A stretch of 24,784 nt of DNA from CAYVMN01 sp043808585 (GCA_043808585.1 JAZDES010000174.1:1-24784); one strand, 5' to 3'; positions 8,022 to 15,885 are shown, counted from the stretch's first letter. The notes: generated from the sequence alone by a model not told the origin. A program made the numbers and translations.

Positions 8022-9182
8022 CTAATATGGGGGAACCCAGCTTTCCCCAAAGAAACCCTTGCTAAAGTAACGAAGCCCCACATACAGTGCGAGAACTACA
8101 AAGAGCCTCTTCAACCAGATATCCGGGATGTATTTCTGTGTCCTGGGGCCGATCATGGAACCCACGAATATGCCAATTAGTTCCACCCCTATCATGCTCC
8201 AGTGAACCACTGCTCCCTTAATGACCATATAAGTAAAAATGCTGACTATCATACCCACCAAAACGGTGAGGGCCGAGGTCCCGGCCACCAAGAACATGGG
8301 AAGGCCCGCAACACTGGTCAGAAAGGGCACAAAGAGAAATCCCCCGCCCACTCCAATAAAAGAGGCAATGGCGGCTATGATCAGCCCGCCAATGACCGGG
8401 ATAATGGGGCGGAAACTAAATTCCACACCGAAAAAGCTGAAGACGATTTTGCCGAGCCCCCAGCTTATGACTTTTACCCCCTTTTCCGAAGAATCCTTTG
8501 CGGTCTTGTCTCGGACACTTTTTTCGAAGGCAGCTGCAGCCGCTTTTGCCTTCTTTTTCTTGGCCTGACCCTTTGGGGTAGTTTCGTAAAATAGAAACGC
8601 ACCGATAATAAAGACGCAGATCCCAAAATAGCCCAGATATGCGCTGAGTTTGATCTTGCCGGCGGTGACAATAGGAATAAGCAGGCTTCCGCCTACAGAC
8701 CCAATGGCAAGGCATATCCCCAGAGGGAGCACAAGGCGGCCCATCTTATAGTAATTTATGGAAGAAATGGCCGCGCTGAGACCAACCAGCCACTGATTGG
8801 AGACCCGGATGCTGTCCGTGATCAGCTTGTTAAGCACCGGGCTTGTCTTTTTAAAGGCCCTGCCGTAATCCCCTAAGCCGAACACGGTTATATGACCGAC
8901 CCCGGCCATGATACCACCAAAGGCGCCGACAGTGGAAAAGATCCATCCGACCCATATGGCCCATAGAAAGCCCAGTAGATAATTAATACTCGGTGCCCCG
9001 GGAATATCCAGGAATCCAGGTTTGGCCTTCGGGTCAATTTCGCCTTTTCCTGTGCCCTGGGGTGTCTTTGCAATGGCCTCACCCAGCGTATCGGCATTAG
9101 CAGAGGTCGCCAAGAGCACCGGGGAGGCAAGCAGTCCCATAACGACCATGAGACAAACAATACATTTCATTTTCCCTTTCAT
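8022..9182 (-). CDS. TauE/SafE-family anion permease with signal peptide
   Basis: 386 residues. The family exports or takes up small anions such as sulfite, sulfoacetate or thiosulfate across the inner membrane. A cleavable signal peptide is likely (residues 1-30, ending TSANA before DTLGE). A proline/glycine-rich linker and then two blocks of hydrophobic helices follow: about 50-200 (FLWAIWVGWIFSTVGAFGG) and about 250-375, with the family glycine motif FIGVGGGFLFVPFL. The blocks are joined by an unusually long Lys/Ala-rich cytosolic loop near residues 201-246. GGAGGTG (9187-9193) lies 4 bases before the ATG and decides the start. It is followed on the same strand by the small membrane protein gene and is divergent from cooC. 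A sulfite or organosulfonate role is known for some members only, and nothing in the window tests it. Confidence 0.85.
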   Translation of the reverse strand: MKGKMKCIVCLMVVMGLLASPVLLATSANADTLGEAIAKTPQGTGKGEIDPKAKPGFLDIPGAPSINYLLGFLWAIWVGWIFSTVGAFGGIMAGVGHITVFGLGDYGRAFKKTSPVLNKLITDSIRVSNQWLVGLSAAISSINYYKMGRLVLPLGICLAIGSVGGSLLIPIVTAGKIKLSAYLGYFGICVFIIGAFLFYETTPKGQAKKKKAKAAAAAFEKSVRDKTAKDSSEKGVKVISWGLGKIVFSFFGVEFSFRPIIPVIGGLIIAAIASFIGVGGGFLFVPFLTSVAGLPMFLVAGTSALTVLVGMIVSIFTYMVIKGAVVHWSMIGVELIGIFVGSMIGPRTQKYIPDIWLKRLFVVLALYVGLRYFSKGFFGESWVPPY

Positions 9183-9312
9183 TCCGCACCTCCATGTAAA
9201 TGTTTATAGCCATCTCCCGTTTCCAAAAAAAGGGCCTTCCCCTTTGGATCCAAACACTATACTCGCTTTTTTATAAAAATAACACCGCCGGTAACAGTTT
9301 AGCGCTCTGAAA

Positions 9313-9351
9313 CCGGGACAAGGGGGGTTTCCCTAACCCCCCTTGCCCCGG
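9313..9351. other. 15-bp intergenic hairpin
   Basis: CCGGGACAAGGGGGG (9313-9327) and CCCCCCTTGCCCCGG (9337-9351) form a 15-bp stem with one mismatch and a 9-base loop (TTTCCCTAA). There is no T tract on either side. It lies 130 bases upstream of the TauE start and 286 upstream of cooC, so it could be an operator-like element, part of a leader RNA, or a terminator of an unseen small transcript. Confidence 0.6.
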
Positions 9352-9570
9352 ATAAACTAGAGATCGGAAAAGGGCTAAAATGATACCACCGCCGTTTAGG
9401 ACACAGGGCGCCAAGGGCGATTAGAACACCCTGCTAAGACCAGAAGGCATTGACTGCTAGATTAAACCATGAAGGGCTTGCGTATCAAGCAAAAAACCGA
9501 TTAGGCCATACTAAACCCTCCGGCTATGCCCGAGGTTGCTGGCAGGCCGCCGGTCCCAGTGATTTTCTTC

Positions 9571-9600
9571 TTGAAAAAAGGATCAGATTTGAATTATTCT
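9571..9600 (+). promoter_or_regulatory. Candidate sigma-70-type promoter for cooC
   Basis: TTGAAA (9571-9576) and TATTCT (9595-9600) are separated by 18 bases, matching 5 and 4 of 6 consensus positions, 38 bases before the cooC start. GGGAG near 9627-9631 is the ribosome binding site. Based on pattern only. Confidence 0.4.
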
Positions 9601-9637
9601 AACAACTTATTTCACAAACAATACAGGGAGTAGGTCC

Positions 9638-10399
9638 ATGAAGATTGCCATAAGCGGCAAAGGGGGCGTGGGCAAGACCACCTTTGCCTCATTTCTTATA
9701 AAGGCCCTTGCAGACGGGGGCAAGAAGGTACTGGCCATCGATGCCGATCCTGACGCCAATCTGGCACAGGCCCTTGGGGTTAAGAACAGTGAAGAAATCG
9801 TTCCCATCTCACAGATGAAGGAACTAATTGAGGAGAGGACCGAGGCCAAGGTCGGGACCATGGGGTCCTTCTTCAAGCTGAACCCTAAGGTCAGCGATCT
9901 CCCGGAGAGGCTCTCTGTCAAGGTAGATGGCATAAGGGTAATGGTCATGGGCGGTGTGAAAAAGGGTGGAGCAGGGTGCATATGCCCAGAGAGCACCCTG
10001 CTAAAAAGCCTTGTAAGGCACATCGTCCTGGCCCGGGATGAGGCCGTTGTATTGGACATGGAGGCAGGACTTGAACACCTGGGGCGAGGAACGGCCATGG
10101 CAGTTGACAGGCTAGTGGTGGTAGTGGAGCCAGGGAGAAGGAGTATTGAGACGGCTCACCAGGTCCGCAGGCTGGCAGGGGATATAGGGGTCAAGAGGTT
10201 GAGTTTTGTGGGAAACAAGATACGCTCAGAAAAGGATAAAGATTTCCTCCTGAAAGAGATGCCAGACTTCGAATTCCTTGGTTTTATCCCTTACCGGACC
10301 GAGATCATTGAAGCTGACCTGGACGGACGGCCCCCCTTCGAAAAGGACCCGGAAGGGCTGGCCGCGGTGAAAGAGATGCTTAAGGAGTTGGAATCCTGA
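9638..10399 (+). CDS. cooC: CooC-type ATPase for nickel insertion into CO dehydrogenase
   Basis: 253 residues, a usual length for CooC (about 250-265). It is a MinD/SIMIBI-class dimeric ATPase that helps load nickel into the C-cluster of carbon monoxide dehydrogenase (or the A-cluster, as AcsF). The deviant Walker A GKGGVGKTT is at residues 7-15, the switch-like VLAIDADPDANLA near 31-43, and the metal-binding Cys-X-Cys at Cys114 and Cys116 in GAGCICPE, the hallmark that separates CooC from MinD and NifH. VVLDMEAGLEHLGRG is also typical of CooC. No CODH/ACS gene lies in the window, so the client enzyme must be elsewhere. The gene is followed by a repeat-containing hairpin and T run that may end its transcript. 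Confidence 0.9.
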   Translation: MKIAISGKGGVGKTTFASFLIKALADGGKKVLAIDADPDANLAQALGVKNSEEIVPISQMKELIEERTEAKVGTMGSFFKLNPKVSDLPERLSVKVDGIRVMVMGGVKKGGAGCICPESTLLKSLVRHIVLARDEAVVLDMEAGLEHLGRGTAMAVDRLVVVVEPGRRSIETAHQVRRLAGDIGVKRLSFVGNKIRSEKDKDFLLKEMPDFEFLGFIPYRTEIIEADLDGRPPFEKDPEGLAAVKEMLKELES

Positions 10400-10420
10400 A
10401 AAATACTAGCAAGGCTTCAC

Positions 10421-10441
10421 GATCCTGGATGCCAGATGGTG
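10421..10441 (+). repeat. Degenerate heptad repeat, three units (left arm)
   Basis: GATCCTG, GATGCCA and GATGGTG run in tandem. An inverted copy lies at 10473-10489, where the minus strand reads GATGCTG, GATACTG, GATG. The units match those at 2168-2190. Confidence 0.45.
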
Positions 10442-10497
10442 GACAAAAAACTTCCCCTTTTTCATCATTTCATCCAGTATCCAGCATCCGTCTTTTT
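10427..10497 (+). terminator. Probable terminator of cooC built from inverted heptad repeats
   Basis: GGATGCCAGATGGTGGA (10427-10443) pairs imperfectly (13 of 17) with TCCAGTATCCAGCATCC (10473-10489). GTCTTTTT follows (10490-10497). The loop is long (29 bases) and A/T-rich. Position and the T run support termination after cooC; the mismatches weaken it. Confidence 0.45.
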
Positions 10498-10523
10498 CGT
10501 TCCCTCAGGCAACTTCCAAGGCC

Positions 10524-10565
10524 TTGCCATAAATTTTGAAATCTTGACTAATAGTCGGCTAGATT
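10524..10565 (+). promoter_or_regulatory. Candidate promoter region for serC
   Basis: Two overlapping possibilities: TTGCCA (10524-10529) with ACTAAT 17 bases on, or TTGAAA (10536-10541) with TAGATT (10560-10565) 18 bases on. Both are partial matches to sigma-70 consensus and just precede the AAGGAG ribosome binding site. Confidence 0.25.
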
Positions 10566-10581
10566 AGAAGGAGATAATAGT

Positions 10582-11667
10582 ATGGGAAAAAGAATACACA
10601 ATTTTAACGCCGGTCCAGCGGCATTGCCTTTGCCGGTATTAAAGGAGATCCAGGAAGAGCTATTGGATTTCAAGGGTTCGGGGATGTCCGTCCTTGAGGT
10701 GAGCCATCGTTCCAAATGGTTCGAGGATGTCATTAATGAGGCTGTTATGAGGACAAAGAGGCTTCTTAAGCTTGGGGACGACTTTCATGTGGTTTTTATC
10801 CAGGGCGGCGCGAGCCTTCAGTTCTGTATGGTCCCCATGAATTTGAGCCTGGGTACAAGGCCTTTGGACTATATCAATACCGGGACATGGTCTTCCAAGG
10901 CCATCAAGGAGGCAAAGATACAGGGAAAGGGTGTGCGAGTGATTGCCTCATCAGAAGACAGGAACTTTGCCTATATACCAAAAGATTTCCAAGTGGATGA
11001 GGGTGCCGCCTATCTACATTTCACATCGAATAACACAATCAAGGGGACCCAGTGGGCCAAGTTCCCAGATACCGGCGAGGTTCCTCTCGTCTGCGACATG
11101 TCTTCCGACATCATGAGTCGTCCCTTTGACGTAGCGCCCTTCGGCCTGATCTATGCGGGGGCACAGAAAAACATAGGCCCATCCGGCACTGCCTTGGTGA
11201 TTATACGGCAGGATATGTTAGAAAGGGTGCCGGAAAACCTCCCCACCATGCTAAAGTATACTACTTTTGTCGAATCGGGCTCCATGTATAATACTCCAGC
11301 CTGTTTTATTATCTATGCCATGAACCTTGTGCTCAAGTGGCTCGAGGAAACAATTGGCGGCCTTGAAGGCATGGAGCGGATTAACAAGGAGAAAGGTGCC
11401 ATAATATATGACTTCATTGATGAGTCCGATTTCTATCGCGGCACCGCTGACAAGGACAGCCGATCTTTGATGAATGTGACCTTCAGGCTCCCTGACGAGG
11501 AACTGGAGAAGAAGTTCGTCAAAGAGGCCCAGGATGAGGGGCTGGGAGGCCTCAAGGGACATCGTTCCGTGGGTGGTTGCCGGGCCTCCATTTACAACGC
11601 CACGGGTATTGAGGCGGTAAAGGACCTGGTGGAGTTTATGGCCGAATTTGAAAGGAAACACGGGTAG
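10582..11667 (+). CDS. serC: Phosphoserine aminotransferase SerC
   Basis: 361 residues, as in E. coli SerC (362). It is a PLP-dependent class V aminotransferase that converts 3-phosphohydroxypyruvate and glutamate to phosphoserine and 2-oxoglutarate in serine synthesis. The N-terminal signature HNFNAGPAALP, then SVLEVSHRSKWF, is diagnostic. The PLP lysine is Lys196 in YAGAQKNIGPSG. FIQGGASLQF is the phosphate-binding strand region, and the C-terminal LKGHRSVGGCRASIYNA holds the substrate-phosphate-binding histidine and arginine. AAGGAG lies 7-8 bases before the ATG. The common partner serA is not adjacent; asnS follows after a short repeat-filled gap. A second class V aminotransferase lies at 13222-14409. 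Confidence 0.95.
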   Translation: MGKRIHNFNAGPAALPLPVLKEIQEELLDFKGSGMSVLEVSHRSKWFEDVINEAVMRTKRLLKLGDDFHVVFIQGGASLQFCMVPMNLSLGTRPLDYINTGTWSSKAIKEAKIQGKGVRVIASSEDRNFAYIPKDFQVDEGAAYLHFTSNNTIKGTQWAKFPDTGEVPLVCDMSSDIMSRPFDVAPFGLIYAGAQKNIGPSGTALVIIRQDMLERVPENLPTMLKYTTFVESGSMYNTPACFIIYAMNLVLKWLEETIGGLEGMERINKEKGAIIYDFIDESDFYRGTADKDSRSLMNVTFRLPDEELEKKFVKEAQDEGLGGLKGHRSVGGCRASIYNATGIEAVKDLVEFMAEFERKHG

Positions 11668-11674
11668 TCAATTC

Positions 11675-11737
11675 GATTGCGGATTGCGGATTTTGGAATT
11701 TGGATTGAGGAATCTGGATTCCGGATTGCAGAATTGG
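11675..11737 (+). repeat. Degenerate 7-bp tandem repeat, nine units
   Basis: Nine consecutive heptamers of consensus GATTnnG fill the gap between the serC stop and asnS: two perfect GATTGCG units, then variants such as GATTTTG, GAATTTG, GATTGAG and GATTCCG, ending with GAATTGG at 11731-11737. Because the unit is 7 bp, the frame that stays open through it is accidental. Confidence 0.75.
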
Positions 11738-11755
11738 CTTATGGGGGTAACGGTT

Positions 11756-13147
11756 TTGAAGAGGACCCGAATTGCTCAAATTCTCTCTTCTGAAGAGATC
11801 GGCACCAGATTTGAGGTGATGGGCTGGGTCAGGTCGAGGAGAGACTCGAAAGCAGGTTTTTCTTTTATCGAACTAAATGACGGCTCCTGCCTGGAAGGCG
11901 TCCAGATCATAGCAAATCAAGAGTTGCCGAATTATAGGGAGGAGGTCCTTAAGTTGACCACAGGGTGCTCGATCAAGGCCGTCGGAACCATGACGAAATC
12001 GCCCGGCAAGGGGCAGGAGGTGGAGCTTCAGGCCGAAGAGATCAAGGTCCTTGGATGGACCGATCCGACTGTCTATCCCTTGCAAAAAAAGCGACATTCC
12101 TTCGAATTCCTCCGGACCATTGCCCACCTGAGGCCACGAACCAACACCTTTGGGGCAGTTGCAAGGGTTAGGAATGCCATGAGCCACGCAATTCACACCT
12201 TTTTCCAGGACAGGGGTTTTATCTATATCCATACCCCGATCATAACGGGAAGCGACTGCGAGGGGGCCGGAGAGATGTTCAAGGTCACCACCTTTGACCT
12301 GGATCAGGTCCCAAAAAAGGACGGGCATGCAGATTTTGGGCTGGATTTTTTTGGGGCACCGGCCAACCTAACCGTAAGCGGCCAGCTTGAGGCGGAGATA
12401 TATGCCCTTGCCATGGGGGACGTATATACCTTTGGACCGACGTTTAGGGCCGAGAACTCGAACACCTCGCGCCATTTGGCGGAATTCTGGATGATTGAAC
12501 CTGAAATGGCCTTTTGTGACCTGGAAGGAGATGTGGCCCTGGCAGTGGAGTTTCTGAAATACATCTTTTCCTATGTAATAGACAAATGCAAAAGGGATAT
12601 GGAATTTTTCAACCGCTTTATTGACACCTCAGTGATAAAGACGATTGAAGGACTTGTCTCCCAGGATTTCGAATACTTGACCTATACCGAAGGCATCGAT
12701 ATCCTTCTAAAGGCTAAAGAGAAATTTGAATTTCCAGTGGCCTGGGGAAACGATTTGCAGTCCGAGCACGAGAGGTACCTTTGCGAGAAGGTGTTTGGAG
12801 GGCCGATTATATTGGTGGACTACCCAAAAGAGATCAAGTCCTTTTATATGAAGCTCAACCCGGATGGGAAGACGGTTCGGGCCATGGACGTGCTGGTTCC
12901 CAAGATAGGAGAGATCATCGGTGGCAGCCAGCGTGAGGATGACTATGATACCCTCTTTGAACGGATCAAGGAAGCGGGGCTCGATCCGGATGATTACTGG
13001 TGGTATCTGGAGCTAAGAAAATTCGGCTCCGTCCCCCACGCAGGCTTTGGGCTAGGTTTCGAACGACTGATCCAGTTCGTGACCGGACTGCCTAATATCA
13101 GGGATGTCATCCCGTTCCCCAGGAGTCCCGGGAATCTGAGCTTTTGA
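11756..13147 (+). CDS. asnS: Asparaginyl-tRNA synthetase
   Basis: 463 residues from TTG 11756, against 466 in E. coli AsnS; it charges tRNA-Asn with asparagine. The N-terminal OB anticodon-binding domain begins FEVMGWVRSRRDSKAGFSF. The class IIb catalytic core shows motif 2 (TFRAENSNTSRHLAEFWMIEPE region) and motif 3 (GFGLGFERLIQ), and the protein ends IRDVIPFPRSPGNLSF, as AsnS does. The frame is open from inside serC, but that stretch is heptad repeat. GGGGGT (11743-11748) lies 7 bases before TTG 11756; ATG 11741 (five residues longer) has no good ribosome binding site. Presence of AsnS suggests direct charging rather than only the transamidation route. It probably shares a transcript with serC. 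Confidence 0.95.
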   Translation: MKRTRIAQILSSEEIGTRFEVMGWVRSRRDSKAGFSFIELNDGSCLEGVQIIANQELPNYREEVLKLTTGCSIKAVGTMTKSPGKGQEVELQAEEIKVLGWTDPTVYPLQKKRHSFEFLRTIAHLRPRTNTFGAVARVRNAMSHAIHTFFQDRGFIYIHTPIITGSDCEGAGEMFKVTTFDLDQVPKKDGHADFGLDFFGAPANLTVSGQLEAEIYALAMGDVYTFGPTFRAENSNTSRHLAEFWMIEPEMAFCDLEGDVALAVEFLKYIFSYVIDKCKRDMEFFNRFIDTSVIKTIEGLVSQDFEYLTYTEGIDILLKAKEKFEFPVAWGNDLQSEHERYLCEKVFGGPIILVDYPKEIKSFYMKLNPDGKTVRAMDVLVPKIGEIIGGSQREDDYDTLFERIKEAGLDPDDYWWYLELRKFGSVPHAGFGLGFERLIQFVTGLPNIRDVIPFPRSPGNLSF

Positions 13148-13168
13148 GCTGAAGTTCCCGCTTAGGCA

Positions 13169-13195
13169 TTGCAAACTCTAGATACCGCATATAAT
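13169..13195 (+). promoter_or_regulatory. Candidate promoter for the aminotransferase-glc block
   Basis: A perfect TATAAT (13190-13195) follows TTGCAA (13169-13174) after 15 bases, shorter than the usual 17. It lies 27 bases before the aminotransferase start, in the 74-base gap after asnS, where the codon-use style also changes. Confidence 0.4.
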
Positions 13196-13221
13196 AACAA
13201 AAGGTAATACGGAGGTTTAAA

Positions 13222-14409
13222 ATGGGCCTGAATGCGAATGATTTCAGAGATATCGATCCTGGTGAACGCGTCCTTATGGGTCCCGGACCAAGCAATGTGC
13301 CTCCCCGTGTACTCCAGGCAATGTCAGCACCGTGCATCGGGCACCTTGACCCGGCCTTTTTGTCGCTTATGGATGAAACCCAACGCCTGCTCCGGTTTCT
13401 TTTTCAGACGGAGAATCCACTGACCATCCCTGTGTCAGGCACAGGGAGCGCCGGAATGGAGACCTGTTTTGTAAACATGGTAGAACCGTCAGACGAGGTG
13501 GTGGTTTGCGTAAACGGCGTATTTGGGACCCGTATGTGCGACATAGTGGGCCGTCTGGGTGCAAGACTTATACGCGTTGATGGTGAGTGGGGCAGGGCTA
13601 TTGATCCAGAGGCGGTTCGCAAGGCAGTTGAGGGAAAAAACCCGAAGCTCGTGGCCGTTGTCCATGCCGAGACCTCCACCGGCGTTTGCCAGCCCCTGGA
13701 AGGCCTTGCCACCATTGCAAAAAAGTCCGGGGCCCTTTTTCTGGTAGATATGGTTACATCCCTTGGTGGGATGGAGGTTGCCCTCGATAACACGGGAATC
13801 GACGTTGCCTACAGCGGGACACAGAAGTGCATATCCTGTCCGCCGGGACTTTCCCCTATCTCCTTCAGTGCCTCGGCCATGGAGGTCCTCCGAAACCGAA
13901 AGACCCCGGTAGTAAGCTGGTACCTTGACATGGGCATGGTGAGCAGCTATTGGGGTGCAGAGAGAAAATACCACCATACGGCCCCCATCAATATGATCTA
14001 TGGCTTACGTGAGGCCCTCCGCATCATTGCTGAAGAGGGTCTGGTTGCGCGATTTGAGAGGCATAAACTAAACCACCTGGCCCTGGTTGCCGGAGTGGAG
14101 GCAATGGGGCTTTCGATGCTTGTGCCCGAAGATGAGCGATTGCCAATGCTGAACGCCGTTCGCATTCCGGAAGGTGCGAATGATCTTAGTGTCCGAAAGA
14201 CGCTCCTAACCGAATTTGGCATAGAGATCGGTGGAGGCCTGGGGGCCCTTGCAGGGAAGGTCTGGCGGGTTGGCCTGATGGGCCACTCCTCTTGCCGGAA
14301 GAACGTGTTCCTTTTCCTTTCGGCCCTGGAGACAATCCTTAGATCTCAAGGGGTAAAGGTCCAGCCCGGTTCCGTGGAGGCGGCTGCGTCGGTATACGGC
14401 GAAGGATGA
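13222..14409 (+). CDS. Class V aminotransferase, alanine/serine-glyoxylate type
   Basis: 395 residues. It resembles the AGXT/SPT group of PLP enzymes that aminate glyoxylate to glycine using alanine or serine. MGPGPSNVPPRVL at the N-terminus and GHLDPAFL are typical. PVSGTGSAGMET is the PLP-phosphate region, AETSTGV and LVDMVTSLGG line the active site, and Lys202 in SGTQKCISCPPGLSPISF is the PLP lysine. GGAGGT (13212-13217) precedes the ATG well. glcD starts 27 bases after it; GlcDEF make glyoxylate from glycolate, so a glycolate-to-glycine route is the natural reading. 2-aminoethylphosphonate transaminases are relatives, but nothing else here points to phosphonates. Arginine codons are 18 CGN to 6 AGR by hand count, opposite to the activase genes. 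Confidence 0.88.
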   Translation: MGLNANDFRDIDPGERVLMGPGPSNVPPRVLQAMSAPCIGHLDPAFLSLMDETQRLLRFLFQTENPLTIPVSGTGSAGMETCFVNMVEPSDEVVVCVNGVFGTRMCDIVGRLGARLIRVDGEWGRAIDPEAVRKAVEGKNPKLVAVVHAETSTGVCQPLEGLATIAKKSGALFLVDMVTSLGGMEVALDNTGIDVAYSGTQKCISCPPGLSPISFSASAMEVLRNRKTPVVSWYLDMGMVSSYWGAERKYHHTAPINMIYGLREALRIIAEEGLVARFERHKLNHLALVAGVEAMGLSMLVPEDERLPMLNAVRIPEGANDLSVRKTLLTEFGIEIGGGLGALAGKVWRVGLMGHSSCRKNVFLFLSALETILRSQGVKVQPGSVEAAASVYGEG

Positions 14410-14436
14410 TAGGCCCAACCATAGGAGGCCGCTTGA

Positions 14437-15840
14437 ATGGAAAGTCGAGCGCTTATAGGTCGTCTTGAGGAGATCCTTGGGGCAGGTTATGTTCTCTATT
14501 CTGATATGGATCTCACCTTGTACGGGTATGATGCATCGCTCGAGAAGGGGAGACCTGACGCGGTGGTGCTGCCTGGGAGCGCCGACGAGGTCTCCCGGGT
14601 TGTGGCCTTGGCCCATAAGGAGAAGATTCCTGTTATAGCCAGGGGCTCGGGCACCAACTTGAGCGGTGGAACTATTCCAACCAGAGGTGGCATTGTGGCC
14701 CACTTCTCCAGGATGAACCGGATACTGGAAATAGATATCCCCAATAGGACCGTCACCGTGGAACCGGGGGTAATCACCCTTGATCTCCAGACCCTACTTC
14801 TGAAGAAAGGCTTTGTCTATGCCCCGGATCCTGCCAGCCAAAAGGTCTCCACACTGGGTGGCAACTTCGGAGAGAACTCCGGCGGTCCCCATTGCCTGAA
14901 GTATGGGGTTACCACAAACCACGTGCTCGGGGCAGAGGTGGTGTTGTTTGACGGAACTCTCGTTTGGACCGGAGGAAAGACACAGGATCGGGCCGGTTAC
15001 GATCTCACGGGACTCCTGGTGGGGAGTGAGGGCACCCTGGGGATCATCACCAAGATGATTCTAAGGATTATCAGGGCTCCGGAGGCGACCAAGACTATGC
15101 TGGCCATCTACGAGACAATCGAGGATGCGGTCAACACGGTATCGGCAATCATTGCCGAGGGGATTCTACCTGCCACACTGGAGATGATGGACAGCCTGGT
15201 GATAAAGGCCGTAGAGGAATCGGTCCATGCGGGATACCCGCTGGATGCCGCCGCCGTACTCATCATAGAACTTGACGGCATGGTGGACTCAATGGAGCGG
15301 CAGACCGAAAAGATCCAGGAGATCTGCAATCGCCATAATGTCCGGGAAGTGCGGCTTGCAAAAGACGAACTTCAACGGGCTCAGCTCTGGGCTGGCCGCA
15401 AAGGGGCCTTCGGGGCCGTCGCCCGCTTGAAGCCCAGCTACCTTGTCTGCGACGGCACTGTGCCACGCACCCGGCTGCCCGAGGTCCTCGCCAAGGTCCT
15501 TGGGATAGGAAAACGATATAACCTTCCGATCGGCAACGTATTTCATGCCGGAGACGGAAACTTGCACCCCCTCATACTATTCGACGAAAGGGATGGAGAA
15601 GAACTGAAGCGGGTGCGCAAGGCCGGCAGAGAGATATTAAAGATCTGCGCAGATGCCGGAGGCACCATCAGCGGAGAACACGGTATCGGAATCGAAAAAA
15701 TCCAAGAGATGCCCTTTGTATTTTCAGACAGTGATATCGATTTCATGTGGGACATCAAAAGGGCATTTGATCCTTACAGGATGTGGAATCCGGGAAAGAT
15801 ACTCCCTGAACCTAAGAGCTCTCACAATGCAGTGATTTAG
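14437..15840 (+). CDS. glcD: FAD-linked 2-hydroxyacid oxidase subunit GlcD
   Basis: 467 residues (E. coli GlcD 499). It is the flavin-bearing catalytic subunit that oxidises glycolate, D-lactate or related 2-hydroxy acids. The FAD-binding PCMH domain covers about residues 35-215 and shows GSGTNLSGG at 70-78 and STLGGNFGENSGG. The C-terminal FAD-oxidase domain has HAGDGNLHP starting at His370 and GEHGIG with His415, both characteristic of VAO-type lactate/glycolate dehydrogenases. AGGAGG (14423-14428) is 8 bases before the ATG. The presence of GlcE and GlcF directly after supports a three-subunit membrane-associated enzyme feeding electrons to quinone or an iron-sulfur partner. The true substrate could equally be lactate or another 2-hydroxy acid. 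Confidence 0.9.
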   Translation: MESRALIGRLEEILGAGYVLYSDMDLTLYGYDASLEKGRPDAVVLPGSADEVSRVVALAHKEKIPVIARGSGTNLSGGTIPTRGGIVAHFSRMNRILEIDIPNRTVTVEPGVITLDLQTLLLKKGFVYAPDPASQKVSTLGGNFGENSGGPHCLKYGVTTNHVLGAEVVLFDGTLVWTGGKTQDRAGYDLTGLLVGSEGTLGIITKMILRIIRAPEATKTMLAIYETIEDAVNTVSAIIAEGILPATLEMMDSLVIKAVEESVHAGYPLDAAAVLIIELDGMVDSMERQTEKIQEICNRHNVREVRLAKDELQRAQLWAGRKGAFGAVARLKPSYLVCDGTVPRTRLPEVLAKVLGIGKRYNLPIGNVFHAGDGNLHPLILFDERDGEELKRVRKAGREILKICADAGGTISGEHGIGIEKIQEMPFVFSDSDIDFMWDIKRAFDPYRMWNPGKILPEPKSSHNAVI

Positions 15841-15885
15841 AGCCCATTTCGTCTGCCGTAGGCAACCAATTCTGAGGGTTACCAA

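Larger units (their letters stand above)
9183..9637. promoter_or_regulatory. Divergent intergenic region between the TauE gene and cooC
   Basis: 455 bases with no open frame longer than about 15 codons after an ATG. It holds the TauE ribosome binding site, a long hairpin at 9313-9351, a small 5-bp hairpin at 9477-9491 (GCTTG/CAAGC) and the candidate cooC promoter at 9571-9600. I saw no tRNA, known riboswitch pattern or sigma-54 box. Confidence 0.5.

Noticed and set aside
8202..8594. Plus-strand open frames opposite the TauE gene (8202-8594, 8239-8568)
   Set aside because: They run antisense to a clear membrane permease with a signal peptide and family glycine motif, are rich in Lys/Thr/Pro shadow composition and have no ribosome binding site.
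9183..9637. A riboswitch or small RNA gene in the TauE-cooC gap
   Set aside because: Only one strong hairpin was found; no known riboswitch core could be recognised by eye, and no short frame is credible.
11648..11755. ATG 11648 as start of asnS
   Set aside because: It lies inside serC and the extension is translated from the heptad array; starting at 11756 gives the expected AsnS length and N-terminus.
14206..14703. Minus-strand 165-codon frame across the aminotransferase-glcD junction
   Set aside because: Both plus-strand genes here are well supported by motifs and ribosome binding sites; the frame has no recognisable domain.
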